Below are positions 43,627 to 51,253 of a stretch of 64,000 nucleotides of DNA, in pieces (within the stretch, counting starts at the first letter, position 1; each line of letters begins with the position of its first letter). The position numbers were made by a program, and so were the translations under genes. The stretch spans positions 49,497 through 113,496 of the forward strand of contig NZ_JAPZVQ010000006.1 of NCBI RefSeq assembly GCF_027622945.1. The letters are read 5' to 3'. The notes under the pieces are model-generated. The model did not search any database and had not been told where the DNA came from. It saw nothing but the letters and a program-made list of their open reading frames with translations. Source of the DNA: Glycomyces lechevalierae (GTDB lineage Bacteria; Actinomycetota; Actinomycetes; Mycobacteriales; Micromonosporaceae).

Positions 43627-44733
43627 ATGAAGCAGCACGAGACGATCAAGCCCTTCACCATCGACGTCCCGCAGTTCGAGCTCGACTACCTCCACGAGCG
43701 CCTGTCCCGCGCCCGCCGCGCCCAGGAGATCCCCGGGGCCGGCGACGAATACGGTGTCACCGTCGACCGGGTCGACCACCTGACCGACTACTGGCTGCAG
43801 CAGTACGACTGGCGCGAGACCGAAGCGCGGCTCAACGGATACCCGCAGTTCGTCACCGAGATCGACGGCCAGCGCCTGCACTTCCTCCACATCGAGTCGC
43901 CCGACCCTGCGGCAGTGCCGCTCCTGCTGCTCCACGGCTGGCCCGGCACGATCATGGAGTTCGTCGACCTCATCGAGCCGCTCACCCGGCCGAGCGAAGG
44001 CCCGTCCTTCCATCTGGTCATTCCCTCGCTGCCCGGATTCGGCTTCTCCGGTCCGACCAAGGAGACCGGCTGGGGCGCCGCCCGCACTGCCAAGGCGCTC
44101 GCGACGCTGATGGCGCGGCTCGGATACGAACGGTACGGCGCGCACGGCAACGACGGCGGCGCGTTCATCGCCCCGGAACTGGGCCGGATCGACGGCGAGC
44201 ACGTCATCGGCGTCCACGTCGACCAGATCTTCTCGTTCCCCTCGGGAGACCCGTCCGAGATGGAGGGCATGTCCGAAGAGGAGATGGGCGCTCTGCAAGT
44301 CCTGCAATGGTTCTACGAGAACAAGAGCTCCTACGACCAGCTCCACTCCCAGCAGCCGCAGACCCTCGCCCACGCCCTGGCGGACTCGCCCCGAGGTCTC
44401 CTCGCGTGGATGGACCAGCTCTTCGGCGACGTGGTCGACGACCGGTTCGTCATCGACAACGTCATCGTCCACTGGCTCAACGACACCATCGCCTCGTCCA
44501 TGCGCTTCTACTTCGAGAACAAGCACAATCCGGTCGACACCACGCCTGCGGACTTCCCGATGGCCAACTCCAGTTTCGCCGGCGACTTCCAGTCCATCCG
44601 CTGCTTCGCCGAGCGGGACTACACCGACATCACCCAGTGGCGAACCCACGAGACCGGCGGCCACTACGCCGCCCACCAGGTCCCGAACCTCCTTGCCACC
44701 GACCTCCGCGACTTCTTCACGACCCTGGCCTGA
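43627..44733 (+). CDS. Epoxide hydrolase (EHN family) alpha/beta hydrolase
   Basis: Hydrolase of 368 residues. The N-terminal epoxide-hydrolase segment FELDYLHERLSRARRAQEIP is followed by the oxyanion loop LLLHGWPGTIMEF, the nucleophile elbow HGNDGGAF (Asp176), and a C-terminal His in THETGGHYAAHQVPN. An aspartate nucleophile separates epoxide hydrolases from esterases; two lid tyrosines are not assigned. RBS AGGGAAG precedes ATG 43627. It has its own promoter with a dyad and a long hairpin behind it, so it is probably a single-gene unit despite the monooxygenase upstream. Cytoplasmic. Confidence 0.88.
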   Translation: MKQHETIKPFTIDVPQFELDYLHERLSRARRAQEIPGAGDEYGVTVDRVDHLTDYWLQQYDWRETEARLNGYPQFVTEIDGQRLHFLHIESPDPAAVPLLLLHGWPGTIMEFVDLIEPLTRPSEGPSFHLVIPSLPGFGFSGPTKETGWGAARTAKALATLMARLGYERYGAHGNDGGAFIAPELGRIDGEHVIGVHVDQIFSFPSGDPSEMEGMSEEEMGALQVLQWFYENKSSYDQLHSQQPQTLAHALADSPRGLLAWMDQLFGDVVDDRFVIDNVIVHWLNDTIASSMRFYFENKHNPVDTTPADFPMANSSFAGDFQSIRCFAERDYTDITQWRTHETGGHYAAHQVPNLLATDLRDFFTTLA

Positions 44734-44750
44734 CCGGAAACCCGTACGAG

Positions 44751-44801
44751 GCAATGCCCAAGGGGCGCTGATCTGAAGATCGGCGCCCCCTTGAGCATTG
44801 C
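44751..44801 (+). terminator. Long hairpin after the epoxide hydrolase gene
   Basis: A 51-base imperfect hairpin: outer GCAATGC/GCATTGC, middle AAGGGGCGC/GCGCCCCCTT, inner GATC-TGAA-GATC. Longer than usual terminators here. Confidence 0.6.
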
Positions 44802-44906
44802 CCGATAGGGGGCATCACAGATCAACGGTCGGGCACAAAGGCGATGCACGTCGAACTCCAGATGTGGCAGAGTCAGAGCGCCCCCTTTCCGAACGGAACC
44901 AGTGCG

Positions 44907-45290
44907 ATGACCGACCTGAAGACCATGACCCTCTGGCGCCCATGCGGACCGGCCGAGCTCGCCCTGGTCCGCGAGTCCGACTGGACCGCTTGGCCGCCGC
45001 GACTCCCCGACCAGCCGATCTTCTACCCAGTGCTCAATGAGGACTACGCGGTGAAGATCGCCCGCGACTGGAACGCGCCCCGCGACGGCGTCGGCTACGT
45101 GACCCGCTTCGAACTCGACCGCACCTTCGCCGAGCGCTACCCGATCCAACAAGCCGGCGGCAAGACCATTCTCGAACTCTGGGTCCCGGCAGAGGAACTC
45201 GAGGAGTTCAACGGCCACATCATCGGCCGAATCGAAGTCGTAGGGGAGTACCACGCCGCCGATCCGTCAAGGGTCCAGAGCGAGTCCTAG
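44907..45290 (+). CDS. Conserved hypothetical protein, unknown function
   Basis: Small soluble protein of 127 residues: MTDLKTMTLWRPCGPAELAL, then TAWPPRLPDQPIFYPVLNED and YAVKIARDWNAPRDGVGYVT, ending LELWVPAEELEEFNGHIIGR. No catalytic motif or membrane segment. Proteins of this pattern are widespread in actinomycetes without a known role. Start ATG 44907 is a choice; GTG/ATG codons upstream to 44844 stay in frame. Confidence 0.6.
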   Translation: MTDLKTMTLWRPCGPAELALVRESDWTAWPPRLPDQPIFYPVLNEDYAVKIARDWNAPRDGVGYVTRFELDRTFAERYPIQQAGGKTILELWVPAEELEEFNGHIIGRIEVVGEYHAADPSRVQSES

Positions 45291-45300
45291 TTGAACCGCT

Positions 45301-46635
45301 TCAGGGCACGAGGCCCCGATTGCGGCGGGTTGGCTTGCCTTCGCTGTCGCGGGGCTGCTCGGGGATCGTGGGCCAGCGTTGCATGAGGGCGTTGCGGAGC
45401 TCGCGCCCGCGGGTGCCGGCGATGGCGGTGCCGATGACGGCGGCGATGAAGAGGGCGACCGAGACGAGGATCGCGGCGAGCGCCTCAGTGCGGTATTGGG
45501 CGAAGACCTCCTGCGAACCCAGGCCCATGCCTTGGCCCAGCATGTAGGCGGAGGCGCTGAACACGAGGCCGGCTCCTGACAACATCGCGGCGACGCGAGC
45601 CAGCGGGTGCATGCGCCGTTCCGAGTGGAAGGCCAGAACGTCCTTGTCGGGGCGGCGAGACCGCGGGTCGGCCAGTGATGCGAGCAGATCGGCGCGTTCG
45701 GCCTGCCGCTGCGTCCATTCGAGCAGCACCCCGATCAGCGCGAGCAGCGCCGCCAAGGGGACCGAGACCGCGAAGATCCAGAACCCCCAGGAGAGCACGC
45801 GCTCGATGAATGACGAGTAATAGACCTCGTTGCACTCGTTCGACCCGCGCGCCGGGATGCTCGCGCACCGCATCACCATCGACGCCTGCAGCGCGACGAA
45901 ACCCAGCACGCAGATCAGCCCCGCGAGGTAGATGAAGGCGGCGGCCTTCGGGGACCCGGAGACCAGCGGTTCGGCGCCGCGGCCCTTCGCGCGTCTCCAG
46001 GCCCGCGCTTCGTCCTCCGCGCTCCAATGAGTGGCGATCCGCGCCCGGCGCTTGGCGTGGGGTCGCGGGAGCCACTGCTGGCAGGCGTACCCGAGCAGAC
46101 TCATGATCGCCGCGTATCCGATGGCGGACAAGGCGATCGCCCAGCCTTCGGGGCTGCTGTCGAACAGCACCACCCCCAGCCCGACCAACCCCAGCACGCC
46201 GGCCAGGACGGCGTTCCCCCAGCCGAAGAAGCTGAGCCGCGACGCCGGCGGGTTGACGACCGACGCCACCTGGTCGGGCGAGGGCACGGCCTGACGGGAC
46301 GCGCCCTGGGCAGAGGCGGCGACCAGCGCCCTGGACGCGGCCACTTCCCGCAAGTAGCTCGCAACCGCCCAAATGAGCGCCACGACCAGCGCGAACACCA
46401 TGAGAAAGCCGACGCTGATGCGCATGAGGTGGTCGACGGCCGTCTCGAGTCCGGGATCGCCGAGCAGGTTCTCCTCAGCGAGGATGCCCCCACCCAGGAT
46501 CAGGGCGAACGCACCGCCCAGCCCGATCAGAACCGCCGTCAAGGAACGGGCACACGCACCCGCCGCTTCACCGGCCACCCCGACCGAGTACTCATGCCAG
46601 TGCCAGCCTTGCGGCTTGCCCCCGTCGTCACTCAC
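45301..46635 (-). CDS. Multi-pass membrane protein, unknown function
   Basis: Protein of 444 residues with about eight hydrophobic segments in pairs (AVLIGLGGAFALILGGGILA; ISVGFLMVFALVVALIWAVA; NAVLAGVLGLVGLGVVLF; AIGYAAIMSLLGYACQQWL; further pairs to residue 410). Cytoplasmic loops are basic (PRPHAKRRARIATHWSAEDE). An extracellular loop has SIPARGSNECNEVYYSSF with a likely disulfide. No transporter or enzyme motif recognised. GTG 46635 has GAGGAGG upstream. Confidence 0.65.
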   Translation of the reverse strand: MSDDGGKPQGWHWHEYSVGVAGEAAGACARSLTAVLIGLGGAFALILGGGILAEENLLGDPGLETAVDHLMRISVGFLMVFALVVALIWAVASYLREVAASRALVAASAQGASRQAVPSPDQVASVVNPPASRLSFFGWGNAVLAGVLGLVGLGVVLFDSSPEGWAIALSAIGYAAIMSLLGYACQQWLPRPHAKRRARIATHWSAEDEARAWRRAKGRGAEPLVSGSPKAAAFIYLAGLICVLGFVALQASMVMRCASIPARGSNECNEVYYSSFIERVLSWGFWIFAVSVPLAALLALIGVLLEWTQRQAERADLLASLADPRSRRPDKDVLAFHSERRMHPLARVAAMLSGAGLVFSASAYMLGQGMGLGSQEVFAQYRTEALAAILVSVALFIAAVIGTAIAGTRGRELRNALMQRWPTIPEQPRDSEGKPTRRNRGLVP

Positions 46636-46756
46636 CGAAGCCTCCTCACCTCACCCGACCACCGCCGCATCCTACGAGCGCCCCGCCACCGAGCAGCCAC
46701 GACAACACCTCGGTCCAGATGCGCAACGAGAAAGTCCCGGACCTGATCACCTGAGT

Positions 46757-46770
46757 TGTTCCCGGTAACA
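46757..46770. promoter_or_regulatory. Arabinan-locus LacI operator, copy 1
   Basis: TGTTCCCGGTAACA, identical to the copy at 49975. It stands directly in front of a GH43 remnant, so it probably once controlled that gene. Confidence 0.75.
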
Positions 46771-46788
46771 TTTATGTGATCGCGTTGA

Positions 46789-47220
46789 GTGCCAGCGGTA
46801 TTACGGGGCACGCTCCAGTCCATCCTCGGAGGCACCACCGAGTCCTGCGGCACGGGCCGCAACTACTCGGGCCGCTGCCTTGAAGGACCGGAGTTCTTCC
46901 GCTACAACGACGACGACAGGGCCTCCGCGCAGGAGCTGTACGGCCTCATGGCCGAACGGTACGAGGCCGACCGGGGCTGCCTGCCGTTCCGCACGACCGA
47001 CCCGGGCTCGACCTCGCCCGCCGACTGGAGCAACGCGACCGATGTGGACTTCGGCGTCCTGAAGAAGTGCCACGGCACGATCCTGCCGATCACGCAGCGC
47101 GAGTACGAACGCGTCGGGGACGCCGCGGCAGACGTGGTCGTCTCCACGGGATGCGGCACGAAGGCCCTTGCGGCCGCGGCGGCGGGAGCGCCGGCCGCGC
47201 GACTACCACGGCGAGGCGGC
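46789..47220 (+). pseudogene. C-terminal remnant of a GH43 glycosidase
   Basis: The translation contains LEGPEFFRYNDDD, then YGLMAERYEADRGCLPFR and KKCHGTILPITQREYERV. These match in order the last part of the catalytic domains of the two intact GH43 proteins downstream (VEGPSIFQANPGDV and RHGTVIPVTAAELADL in one). Only about 110 residues of that domain are present; the N-terminal two thirds, signal peptide and later modules are missing, and the reading frame after about 47150 loses similarity. It lies just behind a LacI operator. A deletion between promoter and gene end is the simplest explanation. Confidence 0.7.
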
Positions 47221-47245
47221 CCATGCCGCCGCAACCTGCGGGTGA

Positions 47246-47259
47246 TGTTCCCGTTACCA
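47246..47259. promoter_or_regulatory. Arabinan-locus LacI operator, copy 2 (before lacI)
   Basis: TGTTCCCGTTACCA matches the consensus copy in 12 of 14 positions and lies 104 bases before the regulator gene, which suggests autoregulation. Confidence 0.6.
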
Positions 47260-47362
47260 AAGTCCGGATCGGTAGGCTGGGGGAGTCGCGCAGCACCCTA
47301 CGCGGCTCCCCGGCTCGCGAAGAGGACGGACCCGATGGAGAAGAGCCCTTTGGAGGACGTGC

Positions 47363-48385
47363 GTGGCGAACACGAGCGCTGACAAGCCGAACATCCGGCA
47401 GGTCGCGCGGCTCGCCGGAGTCTCACACATGACGGTGTCGCGGGTCCTCAACGAGTACCCGCACATTAAGGAGGCGACCCGGCGCCGCGTCCTGGAAGTC
47501 ATCGAGGAGCTCGACTACCGCCCCAACATGGCCGCGCGCGCACTCGCGACCCAGAAGAGCCAGCGCATCGGCGTCATCGTCGAGAGCGCCGTCGAGTTCG
47601 GCCCGACGAGCACGCTCCGCGCGCTGGAGGCCACCGCGCGCGGGACGGGCTACGCCGTCAGCTCGATCGCCCTCGAAGACGGCCACCGGATCTCCCCCCA
47701 GGAGGCCGTCGACAACCTCACGACCCAGGGCGTCGACGCGCTCTGCGTCATCGCGCCGCGCTCGTCGTCGATCGCGGCCCTGCGCAAGATCTCGATCAAC
47801 ATCCCCGTCCTGGTCGTCAAGCCCGACAGGGACCCCTCGTTCCTCACCGTCTCGCTCGACCAGAAGGAGGGGACGACGCTCGCCGTCGACCATCTCGTCT
47901 CCCTCGGGCACCGCGACATCCTCCACCTCGCCGGCCCCCTCGACTGGCTCGACGCGCGGGCCCGCGAGCGCGCGTTCCACGCGCGCGCGAAGTCCTGGGG
48001 CGTCCGCGAGCGGCCGATCGTCGTGGGCGACTGGAGCGCCGATTTCGCCTACGACTTCGCCAAGGGCATCAAAGAGCTGCCCGACTACACGGCGGTCTTC
48101 GTCGCCAACGACGACATGGCCGTGGGGCTCATCCACGGCCTGCACGAGCGCGGCTTCTCCGTGCCCGGCGACCTCAGCGTCGTCGGCTTCGACGACGTGC
48201 CTCTGGCCGCGCACGTGCTGCCGCCGCTCACGACCGTGCGGCAGAACTTCCGGGCGCTGGGCGTCGCGATCGTCGACCTGCTCCGCGCGGCCATCGAGGA
48301 GCGCGAGATCCCACGCGTGACGAAGATTCCGGCGGAACTGCTGGTACGGTCGTCGACAGCCGCGCCCAGGGGGGAGGATTCATGA
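47363..48385 (+). CDS. LacI-family transcriptional regulator of the arabinan locus
   Basis: Repressor of 340 residues. The N-terminal LacI helix-turn-helix reads IRQVARLAGVSHMTVSRVLN with hinge LDYRPNMAARALATQ; the sugar-binding half begins RIGVIVESAVEFGPTSTLRA and contains FVANDDMAVGLIHGLHERGF and LSVVGFDDVPLAAHVLPPLT. Start GTG 47363. It overlaps an ABC ATPase gene by four bases. Four TGTTCCCGGTAACA-like dyads in the locus are its likely targets; the inducer is probably arabinose or an arabino-oligosaccharide. Confidence 0.93.
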   Translation: MANTSADKPNIRQVARLAGVSHMTVSRVLNEYPHIKEATRRRVLEVIEELDYRPNMAARALATQKSQRIGVIVESAVEFGPTSTLRALEATARGTGYAVSSIALEDGHRISPQEAVDNLTTQGVDALCVIAPRSSSIAALRKISINIPVLVVKPDRDPSFLTVSLDQKEGTTLAVDHLVSLGHRDILHLAGPLDWLDARARERAFHARAKSWGVRERPIVVGDWSADFAYDFAKGIKELPDYTAVFVANDDMAVGLIHGLHERGFSVPGDLSVVGFDDVPLAAHVLPPLTTVRQNFRALGVAIVDLLRAAIEEREIPRVTKIPAELLVRSSTAAPRGEDS

Positions 48386-49986
48386 CCGCGACTCGGCCAG
48401 TGGTGGAGATGTCGGCGATAACGGTCGAATTCTCCGGGGTGCGGGTGCTCGACGACGTCGACCTCACCCTGTACCCGGGCGAAGTCCACGCGCTCATGGG
48501 GGAGAACGGCGCCGGGAAGTCGACGCTCATCGGCGCGCTGGCGGGGACGGTCCCGATCCGCTCCGGCGAGGTGCGCATCGAAGGCGAGGAGCGGACGCCC
48601 GCGGGCGTGGCGCGCAGCCGCGCCGAGGGCATCGCGACGGTGTTCCAGGAGACGCATCTGAGCCCGCACCTCACGGTCGCCGAGAACGTGATGATCGGCA
48701 ACGAGGTGCGCGGGACGTTCGGCATCGACTGGAAGGCGAACCGGGCGCGCGCCGCCGAAGTGCTCGCCCGCCTGGGCCTCGACGACCTCGACCCGCGCAG
48801 CCCCCTGTCGGCGCTGTCGCCCGCGGTGAAGCAGCTCGTGGCCGTGGCGCGGGCGCTCGTCCTGGAGCCGCGCGTGCTCATCCTCGACGAGCCGACGTCG
48901 AGCCTCGACGCGGCCGAGGTGCACACCCTCCTGCGCGTGGTGCGCGGCCTGCGCGACCACGGCGTCGCCGTCCTCTTCGTCTCGCACTTCATCGAGCAGG
49001 TCTTCGACGTCGCCGACCGGATGACCGTGCTGCGGGGCGGCCGCTTCGTGGGGGAGTTCCCGGCCGACGAGCTCGATCGCGCCGAGCTCATCTCGAAGAT
49101 GATCGGCGAGGACATCGATGCGCTCAAGGCGCTGCGGTCGGAGCGGCTGGCGCACCACTACTGCGCCTCGGGCGAGCCGACGCTGCGGGCCTCCGAGCTC
49201 GGTCGGCGCGGCACGCTGGATCCGACCGACATCGAGCTCTCCCGCGGCGAGATCGTCGGCCTCGCGGGGCTGAACGGTTCGGGACGGTCCGAGCTCGCGC
49301 GCCTCATGGGCGGCGCTGAGCGGGCCGACAGCGGCGAGATCTGGATGGACGGCGTCCGCGTACAGCTCCGGAGCCCCGGGGCGGCGCTGCGCCGCCGCGT
49401 CGCGCTGTCGACCGAGAACCTCCGCGACGAGGGGATCATCCGCGGGCTCACGGCCCGGGAGAACATCGTGCTCGCGCTGCAGGCGATGCGCGGATGGTCG
49501 CGCCCGCTGTCGGCCGGCGAGCGGGCCGGGCTCGTCGAGACGTACCTGGACACGCTGCACCTCTCGCCCGACGACATCGACCGCCCCGTCGAGGAGCTGT
49601 CGGGCGGCACGCAGCAGAAGGTGCTGCTCGCGCGCCTCCTCGCGACGCGGCCCCACGTGCTCATCCTCGACGAGCCGACGCGCGGCATCGACATCGGCGC
49701 CAAGCTCGACATCCAGCGGCGGGTGGCGCGGCTGGCGGGAGAGGGCGTCGCCGTCGTGTTCATCTCCTCGCAGATGGAGGAGGTCGTGCGCCTGAGCGAC
49801 CGGATCGTGGTGCTCAAGGACCGGGAGAAGATCGGCGAGCTCAGCAACGGTCCCGGCGTCACCGTCGACACGATCGTCGAGATGATCGCGGCCGACCTGG
49901 ACGGGGAGTCCGAGGAGTTATTCGGTCACGATTGTGACACGGGCCTTGTCTCCGTGAAACAGTTCACGCTAAATTGTTCCCGGTAA
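48382..49986 (+). CDS. Sugar ABC transporter ATP-binding protein (YtfR/RbsA type), orphan copy
   Basis: Double-ATPase protein of 534 residues. First domain: Walker A GENGAGKST, Walker B VLILDEPTSSLD, with a degenerate signature LSPAVKQ; second domain: GLNGSGRSE, LSGGTQQK and VLILDEPTRGID, the usual pattern in ribose-type transporters. No permease or binding protein follows directly; the next gene is a binding protein with its own promoter and a second ATPase downstream. The last about 25 residues (SEELFGHDCDTGLVSVKQFT and LNCSR) are not family-like and the stop TAA lies in the LacI operator of the next unit, so the gene has run into a promoter region. Confidence 0.88.
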   Translation: MTATRPVVEMSAITVEFSGVRVLDDVDLTLYPGEVHALMGENGAGKSTLIGALAGTVPIRSGEVRIEGEERTPAGVARSRAEGIATVFQETHLSPHLTVAENVMIGNEVRGTFGIDWKANRARAAEVLARLGLDDLDPRSPLSALSPAVKQLVAVARALVLEPRVLILDEPTSSLDAAEVHTLLRVVRGLRDHGVAVLFVSHFIEQVFDVADRMTVLRGGRFVGEFPADELDRAELISKMIGEDIDALKALRSERLAHHYCASGEPTLRASELGRRGTLDPTDIELSRGEIVGLAGLNGSGRSELARLMGGAERADSGEIWMDGVRVQLRSPGAALRRRVALSTENLRDEGIIRGLTARENIVLALQAMRGWSRPLSAGERAGLVETYLDTLHLSPDDIDRPVEELSGGTQQKVLLARLLATRPHVLILDEPTRGIDIGAKLDIQRRVARLAGEGVAVVFISSQMEEVVRLSDRIVVLKDREKIGELSNGPGVTVDTIVEMIAADLDGESEELFGHDCDTGLVSVKQFTLNCSR

Positions 49987-49988
49987 CA
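49946..49988 (+). promoter_or_regulatory. Promoter and LacI operator copy 3 before the binding protein gene
   Basis: TTGTCT (49946-49951) and TAAATT (49970-49975) are 18 bases apart; TGTTCCCGGTAACA (49975-49988) overlaps the end of the -10, an ideal position for repression. A CGTGAA-ACAG-TTCACG dyad sits in the spacer. All of this lies within the end of the orphan ATPase gene. Confidence 0.72.
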
Positions 49989-50088
49989 AGAATCTGGAAC
50001 GCACCCCTGCTCCACTGCGATCGGCAGCGGACCCCGCGGTCCGGACCGCCGGGCGGCCCTTGCGTCCGGCATCTCAAGGAGGAGAACC

Positions 50089-51072
50089 ATGTCTGCAAAG
50101 CACCGCCTTGCCCAGGCGATCGGAATGACGACCGTCGGCGCCCTCGCGCTCGGCCTCGCCGCGTGCGGCGGCGACTCGGGCGGCGACGACGGCGTGACGA
50201 CGATCGGCTTCGTCGCGGTCGGCCCCGAAGGCGCCTGGCGTGAGGCCAACGAGACCAACATCCAGGACACCTTCACCGAGGAGGCGGGCTACGAGCTCAA
50301 GTACGCCCCCGCGACCAACCTCGACCAGAAGTCGCAGATCGACGCGTTCACGTCGTTCGTCGACGAAGGCGTCGACGTCATCCTGCTCTCGGCCACTGAG
50401 GCCACCGGCTGGGAGGACTCCCTCAAGCGCGCGCAGGAGGCGGAGATCCCCGTGATCCTCCTCGACCGCGGCATCGAGCCGAACGACACCGACCTCTACG
50501 TCACGCGCATCGCCCCCGACAACATCGAGGTCTCCACCGCCGTCGCCGACTGGGCCGTCTCGGCGTTCCCCGACGGCGCCAACTACTTCGTGCTCGAAGG
50601 CCCCGCGGGCGTCTCGGTCGTCAACGAGCGCAACGAGGGCTTCGACGCCGTCGCCGGCGCGCAGCCGAGCCTGGTCAAGGTCGGCGCCCAGACCGCGAAC
50701 TGGTCCACCGAAGAGGCCAAGGGCGTCGTCGAGACCGTCCTCAAGTCCAACGGCAACGACATCCAGTTCATCTTCGCCCAGAACGACGAGATGGGCCTCG
50801 GCGCCGTCCAAGCCGTCCAGGAGGCCGGCCTCACCCCCGGCGTCGACGTCAAGATCGCCACGATCGACGGCACCAAGAACGCCCTCACCGCCCTCGCCGC
50901 CGGCGAGCTGAGCTTCGTCGCCGAGTACAACCCGCTCTTCGGTGAGACCGCCCTCGACGTCGTCGAGAAGGTCCTCGCCGGCGACGAGGTCGAGTCGAGC
51001 ATCGTCGTGCCGAGCGCGACCTTCGACTCGCCCGAGGCGGCCGAGACCGCGCTTCCCGACCGCAAGTTCTAG
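50089..51072 (+). CDS. Sugar-binding lipoprotein, YtfQ-like
   Basis: Substrate-binding protein of 327 residues for a ribose/galactofuranose-type ABC importer. A lipoprotein signal ends GALALGLAACGGDSG (lipobox LAAC). The mature part, TIGFVAVGPEGAWREANETN and IDAFTSFVDEGVDVILLSAT then IFAQNDEMGLGAVQAVQEAG, resembles E. coli YtfQ, which binds galactofuranose. RBS AAGGAGGAG precedes ATG 50089. With the downstream ATPase and two permeases the order equals ytfQ-ytfR-ytfT-yjfF; adjacent GH43 arabinanases suggest arabinofuranose or arabino-oligosaccharides. Regulated by the LacI operator at 49975. Confidence 0.92.
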   Translation: MSAKHRLAQAIGMTTVGALALGLAACGGDSGGDDGVTTIGFVAVGPEGAWREANETNIQDTFTEEAGYELKYAPATNLDQKSQIDAFTSFVDEGVDVILLSATEATGWEDSLKRAQEAEIPVILLDRGIEPNDTDLYVTRIAPDNIEVSTAVADWAVSAFPDGANYFVLEGPAGVSVVNERNEGFDAVAGAQPSLVKVGAQTANWSTEEAKGVVETVLKSNGNDIQFIFAQNDEMGLGAVQAVQEAGLTPGVDVKIATIDGTKNALTALAAGELSFVAEYNPLFGETALDVVEKVLAGDEVESSIVVPSATFDSPEAAETALPDRKF

Positions 51073-51089
51073 TCACCGGAGCGGCAATC

Positions 51090-51240
51090 CCCCTTGGTGG
51101 GGGGGGCCGCCGGGGGCCCCCCCCCGCCCCCCCCCCCCCCCCCCCCCCCCGCGCCACCCAGTGGGGGACGCGCGGGGGGGGGGGCCCCCGCGGCCCCCCC
51201 CCACCAGACCACCCCCCGCGGCGCGGCCGCGGCGACAGCA
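51090..51240. other. C/G homopolymer stretch between binding protein and ATPase genes
   Basis: The 181-base gap contains runs of up to about 25 C and 10 G with little else. A GC-rich hairpin that lowers ATPase/permease expression relative to the binding protein is common at this place in sugar operons. The literal homopolymers look like unresolved sequence and should be re-read. Confidence 0.6.
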
Positions 51241-51253
51241 TGTGGAGCACGCG

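Noticed and set aside
42302-44733. Monooxygenase and epoxide hydrolase as one epoxide-forming and -opening pathway operon
   Set aside because: The hydrolase has its own dyad and -10 element in a 125-base gap, so co-transcription is not supported by the sequence.
46789-47382. Intact hypothetical gene of 197 residues
   Set aside because: Its first two thirds align to an internal part of GH43 domains and it lacks a signal peptide and catalytic residues; the remaining part has no protein-like character.
51094-51253. Open frames through the C/G homopolymer tract as N-terminal extensions of the ATPase
   Set aside because: They encode only Pro/Gly runs; the ATPase begins properly at 51254 with the family's normal N-terminus.
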